From Algoriphagus lacus (GTDB lineage: Bacteria > Bacteroidota > Bacteroidia > Cytophagales > Cyclobacteriaceae), in the NCBI RefSeq assembly GCF_003583985.1, contig NZ_QXML01000008.1, forward strand, positions 176,127 through 240,126: 64,000 nucleotides of DNA. Reading direction: 5' to 3'. The notes under the pieces were generated by a model, which was not told where the DNA came from, made no database searches, and saw only the letters and a list, made by a program, of their open reading frames with translations. Positions 24,405 through 34,402 of the stretch are shown here, in pieces. Within the stretch, counting starts at the first letter, position 1; each line of letters opens with the position of its first letter. A program made the position numbers and the translations under genes.

Positions 24405-25298
24405 CTATAAAACCACTCGGTTTGCCATGTTTTTGAAATACTTGTTTTGATCAGAAATCAAATAGTAGTTGGTGATCACTTTGTCATTTCTTTCCATAAG
24501 AATGACTGTTTCCTCACCAACAGAAATCACTTTAAGCTCCTTGGTTTTGGTGGGAAGGTGGGTTGAAGTGACAAATAATTCCCCTTCTTTTTCAAAAATC
24601 CGATCAATGGCAAATAGCAAAGGCTTTCTGTTTTCGTCGTACTTGGTGGCGATGGTTCGCCCAGGACTCCAGGAATTCCGGTTTAGCCGGTGGGTTTGAT
24701 AATGGTGAAAGGTTTTTCCTTCCAACTGAGCCTTGGCTTTTTCGATATCAAGTTTTTCTGTGCTGTATGCCACACCTGAGAAAGTGGTTTGGGTACTGTT
24801 CCCTACCTGATTTTCTCCGCCGTATTCATTTCCACGTTGATACATATTTCCGATCAAAACCACATTGGCACCGAGCATGGCAGCTTCTGCTTTCAGCTTT
24901 TCCACTGCCCTGTTTTTAACATTATTGATGCTTGACAGGGTGGTTACTCCAGTTGCTTTACTGAAAAGTTCACCCTTTGGGTATAATCCAGACACATCTT
25001 CTGAACTATAAGTGATATAAACCTCCTGGAAATCATCCAGGCCATTTACCTCCTTGAATGGACTGGGGAATATCTCCTCCCGTCCACTGGCAAACTCAAT
25101 TTTGCTCACTTGATGCTTACTCACACTGTATACAGTGGATTCATTGGGGAACGAATACTTAATCGTATTAATTCCGACTTCTTTTACCTGAACTTCTTTG
25201 GTTCCGTCCAAAAGATGGATCACATCATTTTTGCTCTGGGCTGATAGCAGGCTCCAACTCAACAAAAATGCAGCTGTTAGAATAGTTGGTTTGTTCAT
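24405..25298 (-). CDS. Secreted protein of unknown function
   Basis: A 297-residue protein with a signal peptide of about 20 residues ending LLSAQ. A first part (20-75) with VIHLLDGTKEVQVKEVG and VSKHQVSKIEFASGREE resembles the short beta-rich segments common in Bacteroidota secreted proteins. Residues around 125-150 (VEKLKAEAAMLGANVVLIG) resemble the helix-strand turn of small periplasmic domains such as RcsF. I do not assign a family. It is a single gene. Confidence 0.65.
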   Translation of the reverse strand: MNKPTILTAAFLLSWSLLSAQSKNDVIHLLDGTKEVQVKEVGINTIKYSFPNESTVYSVSKHQVSKIEFASGREEIFPSPFKEVNGLDDFQEVYITYSSEDVSGLYPKGELFSKATGVTTLSSINNVKNRAVEKLKAEAAMLGANVVLIGNMYQRGNEYGGENQVGNSTQTTFSGVAYSTEKLDIEKAKAQLEGKTFHHYQTHRLNRNSWSPGRTIATKYDENRKPLLFAIDRIFEKEGELFVTSTHLPTKTKELKVISVGEETVILMERNDKVITNYYLISDQNKYFKNMANRVVL

Positions 25299-25384
25299 AA
25301 AATAAAATTTGAAATTAGTTTCTAGGACGAAAAATCGAGTTTTGGGTTAGGGTGAAAAAGGTTTTTTTACACTGGCGCAAACGA

Positions 25385-25416
25385 AAAATCCCTCCGGGAT
25401 CTTCCGGAGGGATTTT
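25385..25416 (-). terminator. Terminator of typA
   Basis: aaaatccctccgg (25385-25397) and ccggagggatttt (25404-25416) form a 13-bp perfect stem with a 6-nt loop, 44 nt downstream of the typA stop. Confidence 0.88.
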
Positions 25417-25459
25417 GAAATTTTTCTGATTTAAGATGAGTCAATTGCTCAAAAAAGGA

Positions 25460-27265
25460 TCAGGATTCCTTTTTCGCCATTCTGGTTCTTTCGTTTTCGT
25501 CCAGATAGATTTTTCTCATCCGGATGGACTTTGGAGTGATTTCCAGGTATTCATCTTTCTGGATGTATTCCATGGATTCTTCCAGGGAGAATTTTTTGGC
25601 AGGAATGATCCTTACGTTGTCATCAGAGCCTGAAGCTCTCATGTTGGTGAGTTTTTTCCCTTTTTGAATATTTACTACAATGTCATTGTCACGGGAATGT
25701 TCCCCTACAACTTGTCCAGCATACAAATCATCTCCCGGATCTACGAAGAATACACCTCTATCCTGAAGTTTGTCGATGGCATAGGCAGTACAAGGTCCGC
25801 CTTCCATGGAAATCATTGAACCGTTGATTCTTCCAGGAATTGTGCCTTTGAAGGGCTCATATGCCGAGAATCGGTGGTTCATAATGGCTTCGCCCTGGGT
25901 CGCTGTCAGTACGTTATTTCTCAACCCGATCAAACCTCTAGAAGGAATTCTGAATTCCAAGTGCTGAAGATCGCCTTTAGGCTCCATGATAGTCAATTCG
26001 CCTTTTCGCTGGGTTGCCAATTCGATGACTTTTCCGGCAGTTTCCTGAGGCACGTCCACTACGAGCAATTCGATCGGCTCACATTTTACTCCGTCGATTT
26101 CTTTGAAAATCACCTGAGGCTGACCTACTTGAAGTTCGTATCCTTCTCTTCTCATCGTTTCGATCAAGATCGACAAGTGAAGAATGCCACGTCCGTAAAC
26201 CAAGAATTTATCCTCACTGTCTGTAGTCTCTACTCTTAGTGCCAGGTTTTTCTCAGTTTCTTTGAAAAGTCTGTCTCTCAGGTGACGGGAAGTCACGAAT
26301 TTTCCTTCTTTGCCGAAGAAAGGAGAGTTGTTGATTGTGAAGAGCATGTTCATGGTAGGCTCATCAATGGAAATTCTCGGAAGTGCTTCCGGAGTCTCAG
26401 GATCTGCGATGGTATCTCCGATTTCAAAATCTTCCACACCCATTACGGCGCAGATATCACCTGCATTTACTTCGGATACCTTTACTCTTCCCAATCCCTC
26501 GAATACCTGCAATTCTTTGACACGCATTTTTTTGATCACACCGTCAGCTTTGCAAAGGGCGATTTGCTGATTTTCAACAATTTTCCCTCTTTTTACACGA
26601 CCAATGGCTATCCGACCTACGAAATTGGAATAATCCAAAGAAGTGATCTGCATCTGAAGAGTTCCTTCCTCAATTTTTGGAGCAGGAATGTATTCCAAAA
26701 TAGCGTCCAATAGGGGAAGGATAGAGTTGGTTGGATTTTTCCAATCCGGACCCATCCAGTTTTGTTTGGCAGAACCATACAGGGTATGGAAGTTTAGCTG
26801 CTCCTCAGTAGCATCCAAATTGAACATCAAGTCAAATACCGCCTCGTGTACTTCGTCAGGGCGACAGTTTTCTTTGTCTACTTTGTTGACTACCACAATT
26901 GGAGTAAGTCCAAGCGCCAAAGCTTTACCCAAAACGAATCGGGTCTGAGGCATTGGTCCTTCGAATGCATCGACCAACAGGATCACCCCATCAGCCATTT
27001 TAAGTACTCGCTCTACTTCTCCTCCAAAGTCGGCGTGACCTGGAGTGTCAATGATGTTGATTTTTGCGTCTTTGTAGCGTACAGAAACGTTTTTTGAAAG
27101 GATAGTAATCCCCCTTTCACGTTCAAGATCGTTGCTGTCCAAGATTAGGTCTTGGAATTGTTGGTTTTCTCTGAAGATTTGAGAGGCGTGGATGATCTTA
27201 TCCACAAGGGTTGTTTTACCGTGGTCAACGTGTGCGATGATCGCGATATTCCTGATATTCTGCAT
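25460..27265 (-). CDS. typA: Ribosome-associated translational GTPase TypA/BipA
   Basis: A 601-residue translation-factor GTPase. G1 is AHVDHGKTT, G3 DTPGHADF and G4 NKVD, in an EF-G-like layout. Then come domain II, domain III and the BipA-specific C-terminal domain with IPSRGLIGLRN and GPCTAYAIDKLQDRG. It supports ribosome assembly and stress growth. The frame extends to 27358, but the conserved start is MQNIRNIAIIAHVDHG at 27265, close behind a TACTTTTG -7 box. Confidence 0.97.
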   Translation of the reverse strand: MQNIRNIAIIAHVDHGKTTLVDKIIHASQIFRENQQFQDLILDSNDLERERGITILSKNVSVRYKDAKINIIDTPGHADFGGEVERVLKMADGVILLVDAFEGPMPQTRFVLGKALALGLTPIVVVNKVDKENCRPDEVHEAVFDLMFNLDATEEQLNFHTLYGSAKQNWMGPDWKNPTNSILPLLDAILEYIPAPKIEEGTLQMQITSLDYSNFVGRIAIGRVKRGKIVENQQIALCKADGVIKKMRVKELQVFEGLGRVKVSEVNAGDICAVMGVEDFEIGDTIADPETPEALPRISIDEPTMNMLFTINNSPFFGKEGKFVTSRHLRDRLFKETEKNLALRVETTDSEDKFLVYGRGILHLSILIETMRREGYELQVGQPQVIFKEIDGVKCEPIELLVVDVPQETAGKVIELATQRKGELTIMEPKGDLQHLEFRIPSRGLIGLRNNVLTATQGEAIMNHRFSAYEPFKGTIPGRINGSMISMEGGPCTAYAIDKLQDRGVFFVDPGDDLYAGQVVGEHSRDNDIVVNIQKGKKLTNMRASGSDDNVRIIPAKKFSLEESMEYIQKDEYLEITPKSIRMRKIYLDENERTRMAKKES

Positions 27266-27285
27266 GGTTTGCCTAATTGAAGGCG

Positions 27286-27293
27286 CAAAAGTA
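27286..27293 (-). promoter_or_regulatory. -7 box of typA
   Basis: On the minus strand TACTTTTG, followed by CGCC, fits TAnnTTTG exactly and lies about 20 nt before the typA ATG. No clear -33 TTG was found at the normal distance. Confidence 0.55.
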
Positions 27294-27381
27294 CGAATAA
27301 AATTTGGGAGTAAGGTTATCGCCCCATGAAGTTTACGGCTTAGTTGATTAGTAATCAACGAACAAAGTTGAAACGGTGGAC

Positions 27382-27413
27382 TTTTGGAACCTTGGTTTTT
27401 ATGGTGCTATTTG
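27382..27413 (+). promoter_or_regulatory. Promoter of the BASS transporter gene
   Basis: TTTTG (27382-27386), exactly 19 nt, and GCTATTTG (27406-27413), a -7 box differing from TAnnTTTG at its first two bases. The start codon is 25 nt downstream. Confidence 0.45.
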
Positions 27414-27437
27414 GTAGGAATTTGATCCAGTTAGCCA

Positions 27438-28505
27438 ATGAATAAGATTTTCTTTCCTCTTGCAGCAGTTCTTTTTATCACGTGGATAGTGGTCTGGTTG
27501 ACTTCTGGGATTGAAAACTCAGGACTTCCCTTAATCGGATTTTTTGTTGCACTTGGATTGGGCTGCAGGGTTAAGGAGTCTTTAAAGGGCTTCAGTTTCC
27601 CGATTGTGATCTTTGGAGTAGTGGCTTTGGCGATGTTTTTCCCTTCCGATTTTCAGGAAATCAATGGTTATCCCCTTTCCAATTTGATTACCCCCCTGAT
27701 CCAGGTGATCATGTTTGGAATGGGAACCTCGCTTAGTTTGAGGGATTTTTCGGAGGTGATAAAAAGCCCTAAATCGGTCCTGATCGGTGTGTCTGCCCAG
27801 TTTTTGATTATGCCGCTATTGGGTTTTTTTCTGGCATCGATCAGTGGAATGAGTCCTGAAATTGCCGCAGGGATTATTTTGGCTGGATGCTCCCCGAGTG
27901 GAACTGCCTCAAATGTGATGACCTATTTGGCCAAAGCAAATCTGGCACTTTCGGTAACTCTGACTTCCATTACAACTTTGATGGCACCGGTGATGACTCC
28001 CTTGCTGATGAAGTTGCTGGCAGGTCAGTTTATCGAGATAGATTTGCTGAAAATGATGTGGGACATCGTCAAAATGATCATCCTTCCGATCGCTTCGGGG
28101 TTGATTTTCAACAAGATATTGAAAGGGAAATCAGCTTGGTTGGACAAGGCTATGCCGGTAGTTTCGATGCTGGGAATTGCCTTGATCATTTTGGTCATTA
28201 CAGCTGCCGGTCGGGATAGCCTCCTGAGCATCGGACCGATTTTGATTGTTTTGGTGATGATTCACAACCTGTCCGGCTATGGAATTGGGTACTTTGCTGG
28301 AAAGCTACTCGGCCTGGACGAGCGGGATGCCCGAACTGTGGCCATCGAAGTGGGAATGCAAAATGCAGGATTGGCCTCAGGTCTAGCTAAGACTCTGGGT
28401 AAAATTGCCACGGTCGGCTTGGCTCCGGCGGTTTTTGGACCAATGCAGAATATTACAGGATCGATTTTGGCTTCCTATTGGCACAAAAGAGAAGTAAAAG
28501 ATTAA
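27438..28505 (+). CDS. Bile acid:sodium symporter (BASS/SBF) family transporter
   Basis: A 355-residue protein with about ten membrane segments. The family signatures are GCSPSGTASNVMTYLAKAN (substrate and sodium crossover region) and TVAIEVGMQNAGLASGLA. Bacterial members carry pantoate, pyruvate, bile-acid-like or other organic anions with Na+; the substrate here is unknown. It is a single gene in the inner membrane. Confidence 0.93.
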   Translation: MNKIFFPLAAVLFITWIVVWLTSGIENSGLPLIGFFVALGLGCRVKESLKGFSFPIVIFGVVALAMFFPSDFQEINGYPLSNLITPLIQVIMFGMGTSLSLRDFSEVIKSPKSVLIGVSAQFLIMPLLGFFLASISGMSPEIAAGIILAGCSPSGTASNVMTYLAKANLALSVTLTSITTLMAPVMTPLLMKLLAGQFIEIDLLKMMWDIVKMIILPIASGLIFNKILKGKSAWLDKAMPVVSMLGIALIILVITAAGRDSLLSIGPILIVLVMIHNLSGYGIGYFAGKLLGLDERDARTVAIEVGMQNAGLASGLAKTLGKIATVGLAPAVFGPMQNITGSILASYWHKREVKD

Positions 28506-28534
28506 AACCTTTTAAATCATCTTCATTTTAATTG

Positions 28535-29197
28535 TCACTGTTTGAAATAGGTTTTGAAAATCCCTGTCCAAATTTTGTATCCTTCCTCATTCAGATGCAA
28601 CTGATCTTGGATAAACAATTCAGGTCTGGCATTTCCGGATTGGTCAGTGAGCGCTTTCCAAGTATCCACAAATTCAACACCTTCTTTGGACAGGCAATAT
28701 TCCTTGAGTTTTTGGTTGAAAATGGCATAGTTCTCCTTTTTCTCCCAACGGGAAGGGCTAGGCTTTGCACCGATCAGGTAGATCTCGGTTTTCGGATTGA
28801 TTAGCTGCAGTCGTTTGACAATGTTATCCAAGCTGCTTAGAATATCCGCTACGTCCACGCCTGCCCAGAGGTCATTGTCGCCCTCGTAAATGAAAACCCT
28901 GCTTGGATCAAATCGGATAACCAGCGGAAACAGGTGGTTTTCCAGGTCAGAAGCTTTTGAACCTCCGAATCCGGTGTTTAGAATTGAATAAGTTGGAAAG
29001 GAAGATTGGAGTGTTTTCCACATTCGGATCGTTGAGCTTCCCGTGAAAACTGTGCTTTCTGGTTCCCATCCCAAGCTGTCGATTTGAGCGGAAATCCGAC
29101 GGACTTCTTTTTCAAAAGGAAGTTCCTGGGCTTGAGTTTTTCCCCAAAGAAAAAAAGAGAGTAGAAGGTAAAGGCTTAAAATCCGATTGATTTTCAT
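28535..29197 (-). CDS. Secreted SGNH/GDSL hydrolase
   Basis: A 220-residue esterase-type protein with a signal peptide (about 1-24, ending TQAQ). SGNH blocks are FTGSST (nucleophile Ser55), NTGFGGSKASDL (oxyanion Gly), YEGDNDLW (Asn) and DQLHLNEEGY (catalytic Asp-His). It probably deacylates carbohydrates or lipids outside the inner membrane. It begins 3 nt after the stop of the Ca2+/H+ exchanger gene and should be co-transcribed with it. Confidence 0.9.
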   Translation of the reverse strand: MKINRILSLYLLLSFFLWGKTQAQELPFEKEVRRISAQIDSLGWEPESTVFTGSSTIRMWKTLQSSFPTYSILNTGFGGSKASDLENHLFPLVIRFDPSRVFIYEGDNDLWAGVDVADILSSLDNIVKRLQLINPKTEIYLIGAKPSPSRWEKKENYAIFNQKLKEYCLSKEGVEFVDTWKALTDQSGNARPELFIQDQLHLNEEGYKIWTGIFKTYFKQ

Positions 29198-29200
29198 GGG

Positions 29201-30310
29201 TTATACCGCTGTTTCGGGTATGAAATAAAACATCATTCCCAAAATTAAATACACCAAAATCAGTTGAACGCCCTTATACCAGTTTGAACGGCCATCTCCT
29301 GAAATCATGGAAGCCAAAATCACTCCCAAAAACAAGGCTCCAAGCAGGGCCCTGTTGAAAGTCAGGTTCATTTGTTCAGGTCCAATAAAGGTACTCAGCA
29401 ATACCAGTAACGGAGCGATGAACAAGGCGATTTGGATCGAACTTCCCAAGGCAATGCCGATGCTTAGATCCACTTTGTTTTTGGAAGCCATCACAATAGC
29501 GGAGATGCTTTCCGCAGCACCGCCGATTACCGCCAAAAAGACCACCCCGATGAAAATACTGGACATCCCCATGACTTCTCCTGTTTCTTCAGCCGCTCCC
29601 ACCAGCACTTCACTCATGAATGCTGCAAGCACAGATGCAAAAATCAGGAAACCAACTGCTTTTGGTAAAGGCCAAGGTTTTTCATGCTCTTCATGGCCTT
29701 CTGCACTTTCGCTTTTGAAAAAATCCGGGTGAGTTTTTAGCATAAATACCAGGTATAGTCCATAGGCTGCCAGCAAGGAAATGCTGAGAAGAATATTCAG
29801 GTCATTTTCTGCCTCAGTAAATCCAGTGCTTCCAAAAAACCGGTTGAAGGCACTAGGTACCATCAAGCTGAGTACAGCAATCATCATCATAGAACTGTAC
29901 ATCCGGATACTGGTGGAGTTGTATTCCTGATAGTGGAATTTGATTCCACCTACCAAAAAAGAAACTCCCAATGCCAGAAGCAAATTGGCCAAAATCGCTC
30001 CAGCAATCGAAGCCAAAACCATCTCGTGAAGACCTGCCCTAAGTGCTACAAAAGCAATGATGAGTTCAGGAAGGTTTCCAAATGTGGCATTTAACAATCC
30101 TCCCACCGCATCTCCCGTGTAGGTTGCCAGATTTTCTGTGGAGGTGCTAATAAGTCTGGCAATTGGAATTATCGAAAGTGCTGCTGAGAAAAAAATCATC
30201 GGAGCAGAGGAATGTGAATATTCCAGAAAAAGCGTGATGGGGATGAATGCAAATAACCAGTGGATTCCGGGAGTTAAAATACTTTTCAGAATGGAATTTG
30301 ACTTTTTCAT
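29201..30310 (-). CDS. Calcium/proton exchanger (CAX family)
   Basis: A 369-residue, 11-segment CaCA-superfamily antiporter. The two alpha repeats are GDAVGGLLNATFGNLPELIIA (about 66-86) and, in the second half, GGAAESISAIVMASKNKVDLS, each with the ion-binding Glu. An acidic loop (SAEGHEEHE) lies between the halves, as is usual. It exports Ca2+ in exchange for H+. It is the first gene of a two-gene transcript with the SGNH hydrolase. Confidence 0.93.
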   Translation of the reverse strand: MKKSNSILKSILTPGIHWLFAFIPITLFLEYSHSSAPMIFFSAALSIIPIARLISTSTENLATYTGDAVGGLLNATFGNLPELIIAFVALRAGLHEMVLASIAGAILANLLLALGVSFLVGGIKFHYQEYNSTSIRMYSSMMMIAVLSLMVPSAFNRFFGSTGFTEAENDLNILLSISLLAAYGLYLVFMLKTHPDFFKSESAEGHEEHEKPWPLPKAVGFLIFASVLAAFMSEVLVGAAEETGEVMGMSSIFIGVVFLAVIGGAAESISAIVMASKNKVDLSIGIALGSSIQIALFIAPLLVLLSTFIGPEQMNLTFNRALLGALFLGVILASMISGDGRSNWYKGVQLILVYLILGMMFYFIPETAV

Positions 30311-30603
30311 ATGGGTGAATTTGCATGAAGCTAGCCTATTGAAGTTTTATAAAATATGATCAAACTCAGGTTTTGACGGCACTGGTCTCCATCGTTCATT
30401 TTTTTGCACGATTCTGTACACCTCGGACAGACGTAGAGCCTGTCCAGTAGGCTCAATCAAAAAAACCAAACTACCTTTCTGCCCCATAAAACCATGTTTT
30501 GGTCACATTTTCAGATAAAATCAATGCGAATAAAATAACCCGCATCTTTTTGGAATCCTTTTCGCGTTCTCTAGTACGGATCCAACCCACAATCTTCCAA
30601 ACC

Positions 30604-31713
30604 ATGGAGCAAATCACCCGTTTTTTCTGGTTTTGCAGCGGAGCAAATTTTGCTTTGCTTAAGCGAACCCCGACCGAGTCCAATAAATATTTCGGAATTG
30701 GTGCTACCGTTTTCTTTACTGGAGTATTGGCTGCCTTAGCCGCTGGCTATGCACTTTTTACGGTCTTTCAGTCGTTGGTTCCGGCGATTTTCTTTGGGCT
30801 GCTTTGGGGTTTGATGATTTTCAATTTGGACCGGTTTATTGTGTCCAGTATGAGAAAGCGGGATAATGCCTGGGCAGAGTGGAAGCTGGCCATTCCAAGA
30901 TTGGTTTTGGCGGTTTTGCTCGCGTTGGTGATTTCCAAGCCGCTCGAATTGAAAATGTTTGAACGGGAAATCAACCGAAAACTAGACGAGAAAAAGACCG
31001 AGTTTATCGCTCAATCCAAAGCAAATCTGGCCAAGGGATTTCCTGAAATCCAGGAATTGGAAGCAGATATTGACACCTTGAAAATTGAGGTGTCCGATGC
31101 GGAAGCATTTAGGGATCAGCTCCAAAAAGAATACGATGCGGAGCGGTTTGGAGAGAAGACCTCGGGAACAAGCGGGATTGTTGGGTTGGGAACCAATGCG
31201 AAGAAAAAAGAACAACAACTCGACGCAGCCCAACTTGCCCTGGATGACCTTCGAAAAAGAAATCAAATCCGGATCGATACGCTTGAAGCTCAGATTCGTG
31301 AATTTATGGCTTTACGTCAGGCAGAGTTTGAAAAGCAGCAACCTGGAATCGAAGGATTTGACGGATTGGCAGCACGTATGGATGCGCTTTCGGTCTTGAC
31401 TACAGAAAGCTCAGCCATGGCATTGGCCAATATCTTTATCATGTTGCTGTTTATTGCAATTGAGACCGCGCCGATTTTTGTCAAATTGATCTCAGCTCGG
31501 GGACCTTATGATGAGTTGCTGGAATTGCACGAAGAGAAGGTGAAGCTCTTTAAGGGTGAAAAATGGACTATTGCCAAAGGAGAATCCGAAGCAAGAGTGG
31601 GTTATTTTCAGGATACGCACTTTTATGCGACCGATCTGAAAAAGGAAAAAACCAATCGAAAAAATAGAGCCGAAACGGATCGGGAACTGGCAAAGTGGGA
31701 TAACGATTTATAG
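30604..31713 (+). CDS. DUF4407 membrane protein
   Basis: A 369-residue protein with an N-terminal MEQITRFFWFCSGAN, three hydrophobic segments (about 35-58, 60-80 and 98-118), a long charged coiled-coil-like stretch (about 125-275; IQELEADIDTLKIEVSDAEA and following), and a last membrane segment (ALANIFIMLLFIAIETAP). This layout is that of DUF4407, whose function is unknown. ATG 30604 is chosen over 30499 because the family begins at this point. It is a single gene. Confidence 0.85.
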   Translation: MEQITRFFWFCSGANFALLKRTPTESNKYFGIGATVFFTGVLAALAAGYALFTVFQSLVPAIFFGLLWGLMIFNLDRFIVSSMRKRDNAWAEWKLAIPRLVLAVLLALVISKPLELKMFEREINRKLDEKKTEFIAQSKANLAKGFPEIQELEADIDTLKIEVSDAEAFRDQLQKEYDAERFGEKTSGTSGIVGLGTNAKKKEQQLDAAQLALDDLRKRNQIRIDTLEAQIREFMALRQAEFEKQQPGIEGFDGLAARMDALSVLTTESSAMALANIFIMLLFIAIETAPIFVKLISARGPYDELLELHEEKVKLFKGEKWTIAKGESEARVGYFQDTHFYATDLKKEKTNRKNRAETDRELAKWDNDL

Positions 31714-31760
31714 ATAATCCCTTTGCCAAAACTTCGGTAAAACTTGATTATTACCAAAAA

Positions 31761-32507
31761 TCACTTCGTCAACTGATCCAGTTGATCCATAGTGCGGCTC
31801 ACGGATTTCCATTCGGCAAAGCCGACTATTTTGACCAAAAATGCCAAGAATCTCCCGGGATTGATCAGCTTTTGAGCAAGTTTGGAAATGTTGGCATCGC
31901 GATCTTTTACCTGAAAATCCTTATTGGAATCTGCATGGTACTCTCCGGCATATTTCCAGGCTCCGTCTCGAGCGAGCTGAATGGAAAAGTTGAGTAGCAT
32001 TTCATCCCGCCCTTTTGCAAGCGGAATCAACCATCCGAAAATCGGTGAAATGGTGCTGATGTTGGCTTTTACTCCATCCACCAGTTCAGCAAGGAGTGAA
32101 TTGATTTTGTTGAAATCGCCTTGGATTCCGATTAGGGTTTTTCCAGCCATCGTTTCCGAAGCGGCGATTCCCAAGTCCAGGTTGATGTGTGCATTGATTC
32201 CAAGAAAAAGGTGCTGAAGCACCAGTAAACGTGGGTTTTTGCTTGCTTCAAATGCAAGTCGCCAGCTTTCAGTGGGCTTTTTGCCAGCTTTCCAAAGTTC
32301 GTAAGCATCAATAAACCGCTTCGCAAAAAGCACATCCAGTACTTCCATCCGAGGATTATCCTCAAACTCCCCTGCTAATATTCCATCCCGAACTCTTCGG
32401 GTCACTTGCCTGTACAAAACCGCAAAGTATCCAATCCTGGATGAAGTGGATTTGCATTCTGTCACAATTTGATCCATGCGGATCAACACTTCGTCGATCG
32501 TTTTCAT
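31761..32507 (-). CDS. DUF5995 family protein
   Basis: A 248-residue helical, apparently cytosolic protein. The family mark is LQHLFLGINAHINLDLGIAA, preceded by FAVLYRQVTRRVRDGI and FAKRFIDAYELWKAG. The His residues in the marker could bind a metal, but no activity is known. It starts 8 nt after the VIT-family gene stop, as the third gene of a dipeptidase-VIT-DUF5995 transcript. Confidence 0.8.
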   Translation of the reverse strand: MKTIDEVLIRMDQIVTECKSTSSRIGYFAVLYRQVTRRVRDGILAGEFEDNPRMEVLDVLFAKRFIDAYELWKAGKKPTESWRLAFEASKNPRLLVLQHLFLGINAHINLDLGIAASETMAGKTLIGIQGDFNKINSLLAELVDGVKANISTISPIFGWLIPLAKGRDEMLLNFSIQLARDGAWKYAGEYHADSNKDFQVKDRDANISKLAQKLINPGRFLAFLVKIVGFAEWKSVSRTMDQLDQLTK

Positions 32508-32515
32508 ATCGGATA

Positions 32516-33235
32516 TTAGATAAAAAAGCTTTCCAGAATGTCACCCACATAATAAGCGACTATAGCTGCCAAAAGTCCCAAGGCCACCGTTTCAGAAATG
32601 CTACGGATGGCTGAAGTCTGATTGACAATTCCCTTGAGCCAACCAACAATCAGAAAGGCTACTCCAGTCAAAATACTCGTCCAAAGAAAAATATTCAGAT
32701 CGGTTGGGAAGAAAAAATCCCAGAGATAAACCATAAGTGGAATGAATCCCACCAAGATAAAGGATATCAAAGTTGCGAGTCCAATTTTGAAGGGACTTTT
32801 GCTGTCCCGCATCATTCCCAATTCATCTTTCATCATTTCGGAAACCCAAAGGTCTTTGTTGGAGCAGATGTGATCGACGATTTTGTCTAAAAGCTCGCCT
32901 TTGAAGCCTTTTTCCCTGTAGATTTCCACAATTTCCTCACGTTCCACTTCAGGGAGATTTTCCACTTCCCAATATTCAATTTTTTCGTGCTTATCATAAT
33001 TGTCCCGTTCGCTTTTGGCAGAAAGGTAAGCTCCTACCGACATGGAAAAACCATCTGCAAGAAGATTGGCGAGCCCAAGAATGATCAAAATACCGGCGTC
33101 TAGATTGGCTCCGAATCCGCCTGCCACAACTGCAAAGGTTGTTACCGCGCCATCAATTCCACCATAAACAAATTCCCGAAGGTATTCCTGCAGCTTTCCA
33201 AATTTTGCGTTTTCCAGATGAATTTCTGATTCCAT
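32516..33235 (-). CDS. VIT1/CCC1-family metal transporter
   Basis: A 239-residue inner-membrane protein. The start of segment 1, VYGGIDGAVTTFAVVAGG, and LANLLADGFSMSVGAYLSAKSE are the family hallmarks. A cytosolic Glu-rich helical insert (about 85-140, EVEREEIVEIYREKGF) is where VIT proteins bind Fe2+ or Mn2+ before export. Three further membrane segments follow. It is likely an iron or manganese exporter. It starts 3 nt after the dipeptidase stop. Confidence 0.92.
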   Translation of the reverse strand: MESEIHLENAKFGKLQEYLREFVYGGIDGAVTTFAVVAGGFGANLDAGILIILGLANLLADGFSMSVGAYLSAKSERDNYDKHEKIEYWEVENLPEVEREEIVEIYREKGFKGELLDKIVDHICSNKDLWVSEMMKDELGMMRDSKSPFKIGLATLISFILVGFIPLMVYLWDFFFPTDLNIFLWTSILTGVAFLIVGWLKGIVNQTSAIRSISETVALGLLAAIVAYYVGDILESFFI

Positions 33236-33238
33236 GTT

Positions 33239-34402
33239 TTATCTAAGGTTCTTTAAAAAAAATCGCTTTACATTCTCTCCCATTACGGCGCGAATTTCTT
33301 CTTCGGTAAATCCAGCATTCATAAGGCCTTCCGCAATCAATGGCAGTCCAGTTATATCAAATGGAACAACCACCGAGCCATCGTAATCCGAACCCAAGGC
33401 GACATATTGGACGCCGACCAAATCGCGGACATGCTTCATGGAAGCGATGATATTGGGTAATTCCGGAGTTCCAACAGCCATATCAAAAAAGGCTATTCCG
33501 ATGATGCCTCCGTTAGCTGCTATCTTTTGGATTTGCTCGTCGGTCAGGTTTCGAGGAGAATCCATCACTGCCCTTACTCCAGTATGGGAAACAATGACTG
33601 GTTCGGTGGTAATGGAAAGTACATCTTCAAGGATAGCCGGAGAGGAGTGGGCCAAATCAATGAAAATGCCCAATTCGTTCATTCTTTTTACTGCTGCTTT
33701 TCCAAAATCGGATAGTCCTGCTCCATTTTTTCCATGGGCTGATCCCCCAAATTCATTGTCAAAAAAGTGGGTAGGTCCTATCATTCGGACTCCAGCTGCA
33801 TGGACGGCATCCAAGTTTTCTAAGGTGCCTTCCAGTGCATGTCCACCTTCAATTCCAAGCATAGCACCGATTACTTGCTTGTCTGATTTTCTGGCTTCGA
33901 TCAACTTTTCCAAATCAGCTTTTGACTTGACGAAAATGGCTTTCTCTTCTTCATTTTCAACAAAAGCAGCCAAGGCTTCAGATTGGGAGATTGTTCTATT
34001 GAACAGACTAAACCAGTTCCAAGGGCTTTCGCCTTTTGCGATAGTAAGTGGAGTGATGTTGTCAAAAGCATCTTCACTGTTGCTTTGTATATTTTGCCCT
34101 GCTGGAGATTTGGAAACGATCGTAAACATTTCCAACGCAACGTTTGCTTCACGCATTCTTGGGAAATCCACATGCCCACGATCTTCACGTTTGTTTAGAT
34201 TTCTTCCCCAAAGCAAAGCGTCGCAATGAAGGTCTGAAATGAAATCCAAGCGGTCATATAATGCCTGTGCCTCAGGAGAAACTTGATGCGGTCCGATTGC
34301 TTTTACGGGATTCCGTTGGGATTCAATGTATTGGGGAACCGTATTGATTCCGATTAGATAAATAATGAAAAGGATACCAAGGAATAGAAGAAATTTTTTC
34401 AT
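33239..34402 (-). CDS. Membrane dipeptidase (M19 family)
   Basis: A 387-residue zinc peptidase with an N-terminal signal anchor (MKKFLLFLGILFIIYLIG). The metal-site text is ISDLHCDALLW (HxD), with LGIEGGH (Glu), PTHFFDN, IDLAHSS and VSHTGVRAV following. It is a TIM-barrel enzyme of the renal dipeptidase type that cleaves dipeptides, possibly including D-amino-acid-containing ones. It is the first gene of the transcript with the VIT and DUF5995 genes. Confidence 0.95.
   Translation of the reverse strand: MKKFLLFLGILFIIYLIGINTVPQYIESQRNPVKAIGPHQVSPEAQALYDRLDFISDLHCDALLWGRNLNKREDRGHVDFPRMREANVALEMFTIVSKSPAGQNIQSNSEDAFDNITPLTIAKGESPWNWFSLFNRTISQSEALAAFVENEEEKAIFVKSKADLEKLIEARKSDKQVIGAMLGIEGGHALEGTLENLDAVHAAGVRMIGPTHFFDNEFGGSAHGKNGAGLSDFGKAAVKRMNELGIFIDLAHSSPAILEDVLSITTEPVIVSHTGVRAVMDSPRNLTDEQIQKIAANGGIIGIAFFDMAVGTPELPNIIASMKHVRDLVGVQYVALGSDYDGSVVVPFDITGLPLIAEGLMNAGFTEEEIRAVMGENVKRFFLKNLR

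Noticed and set aside
33438..34229. 263-codon plus-strand ORF opposite the M19 dipeptidase
   Set aside because: The dipeptidase has all metal-site motifs; this is its antisense.
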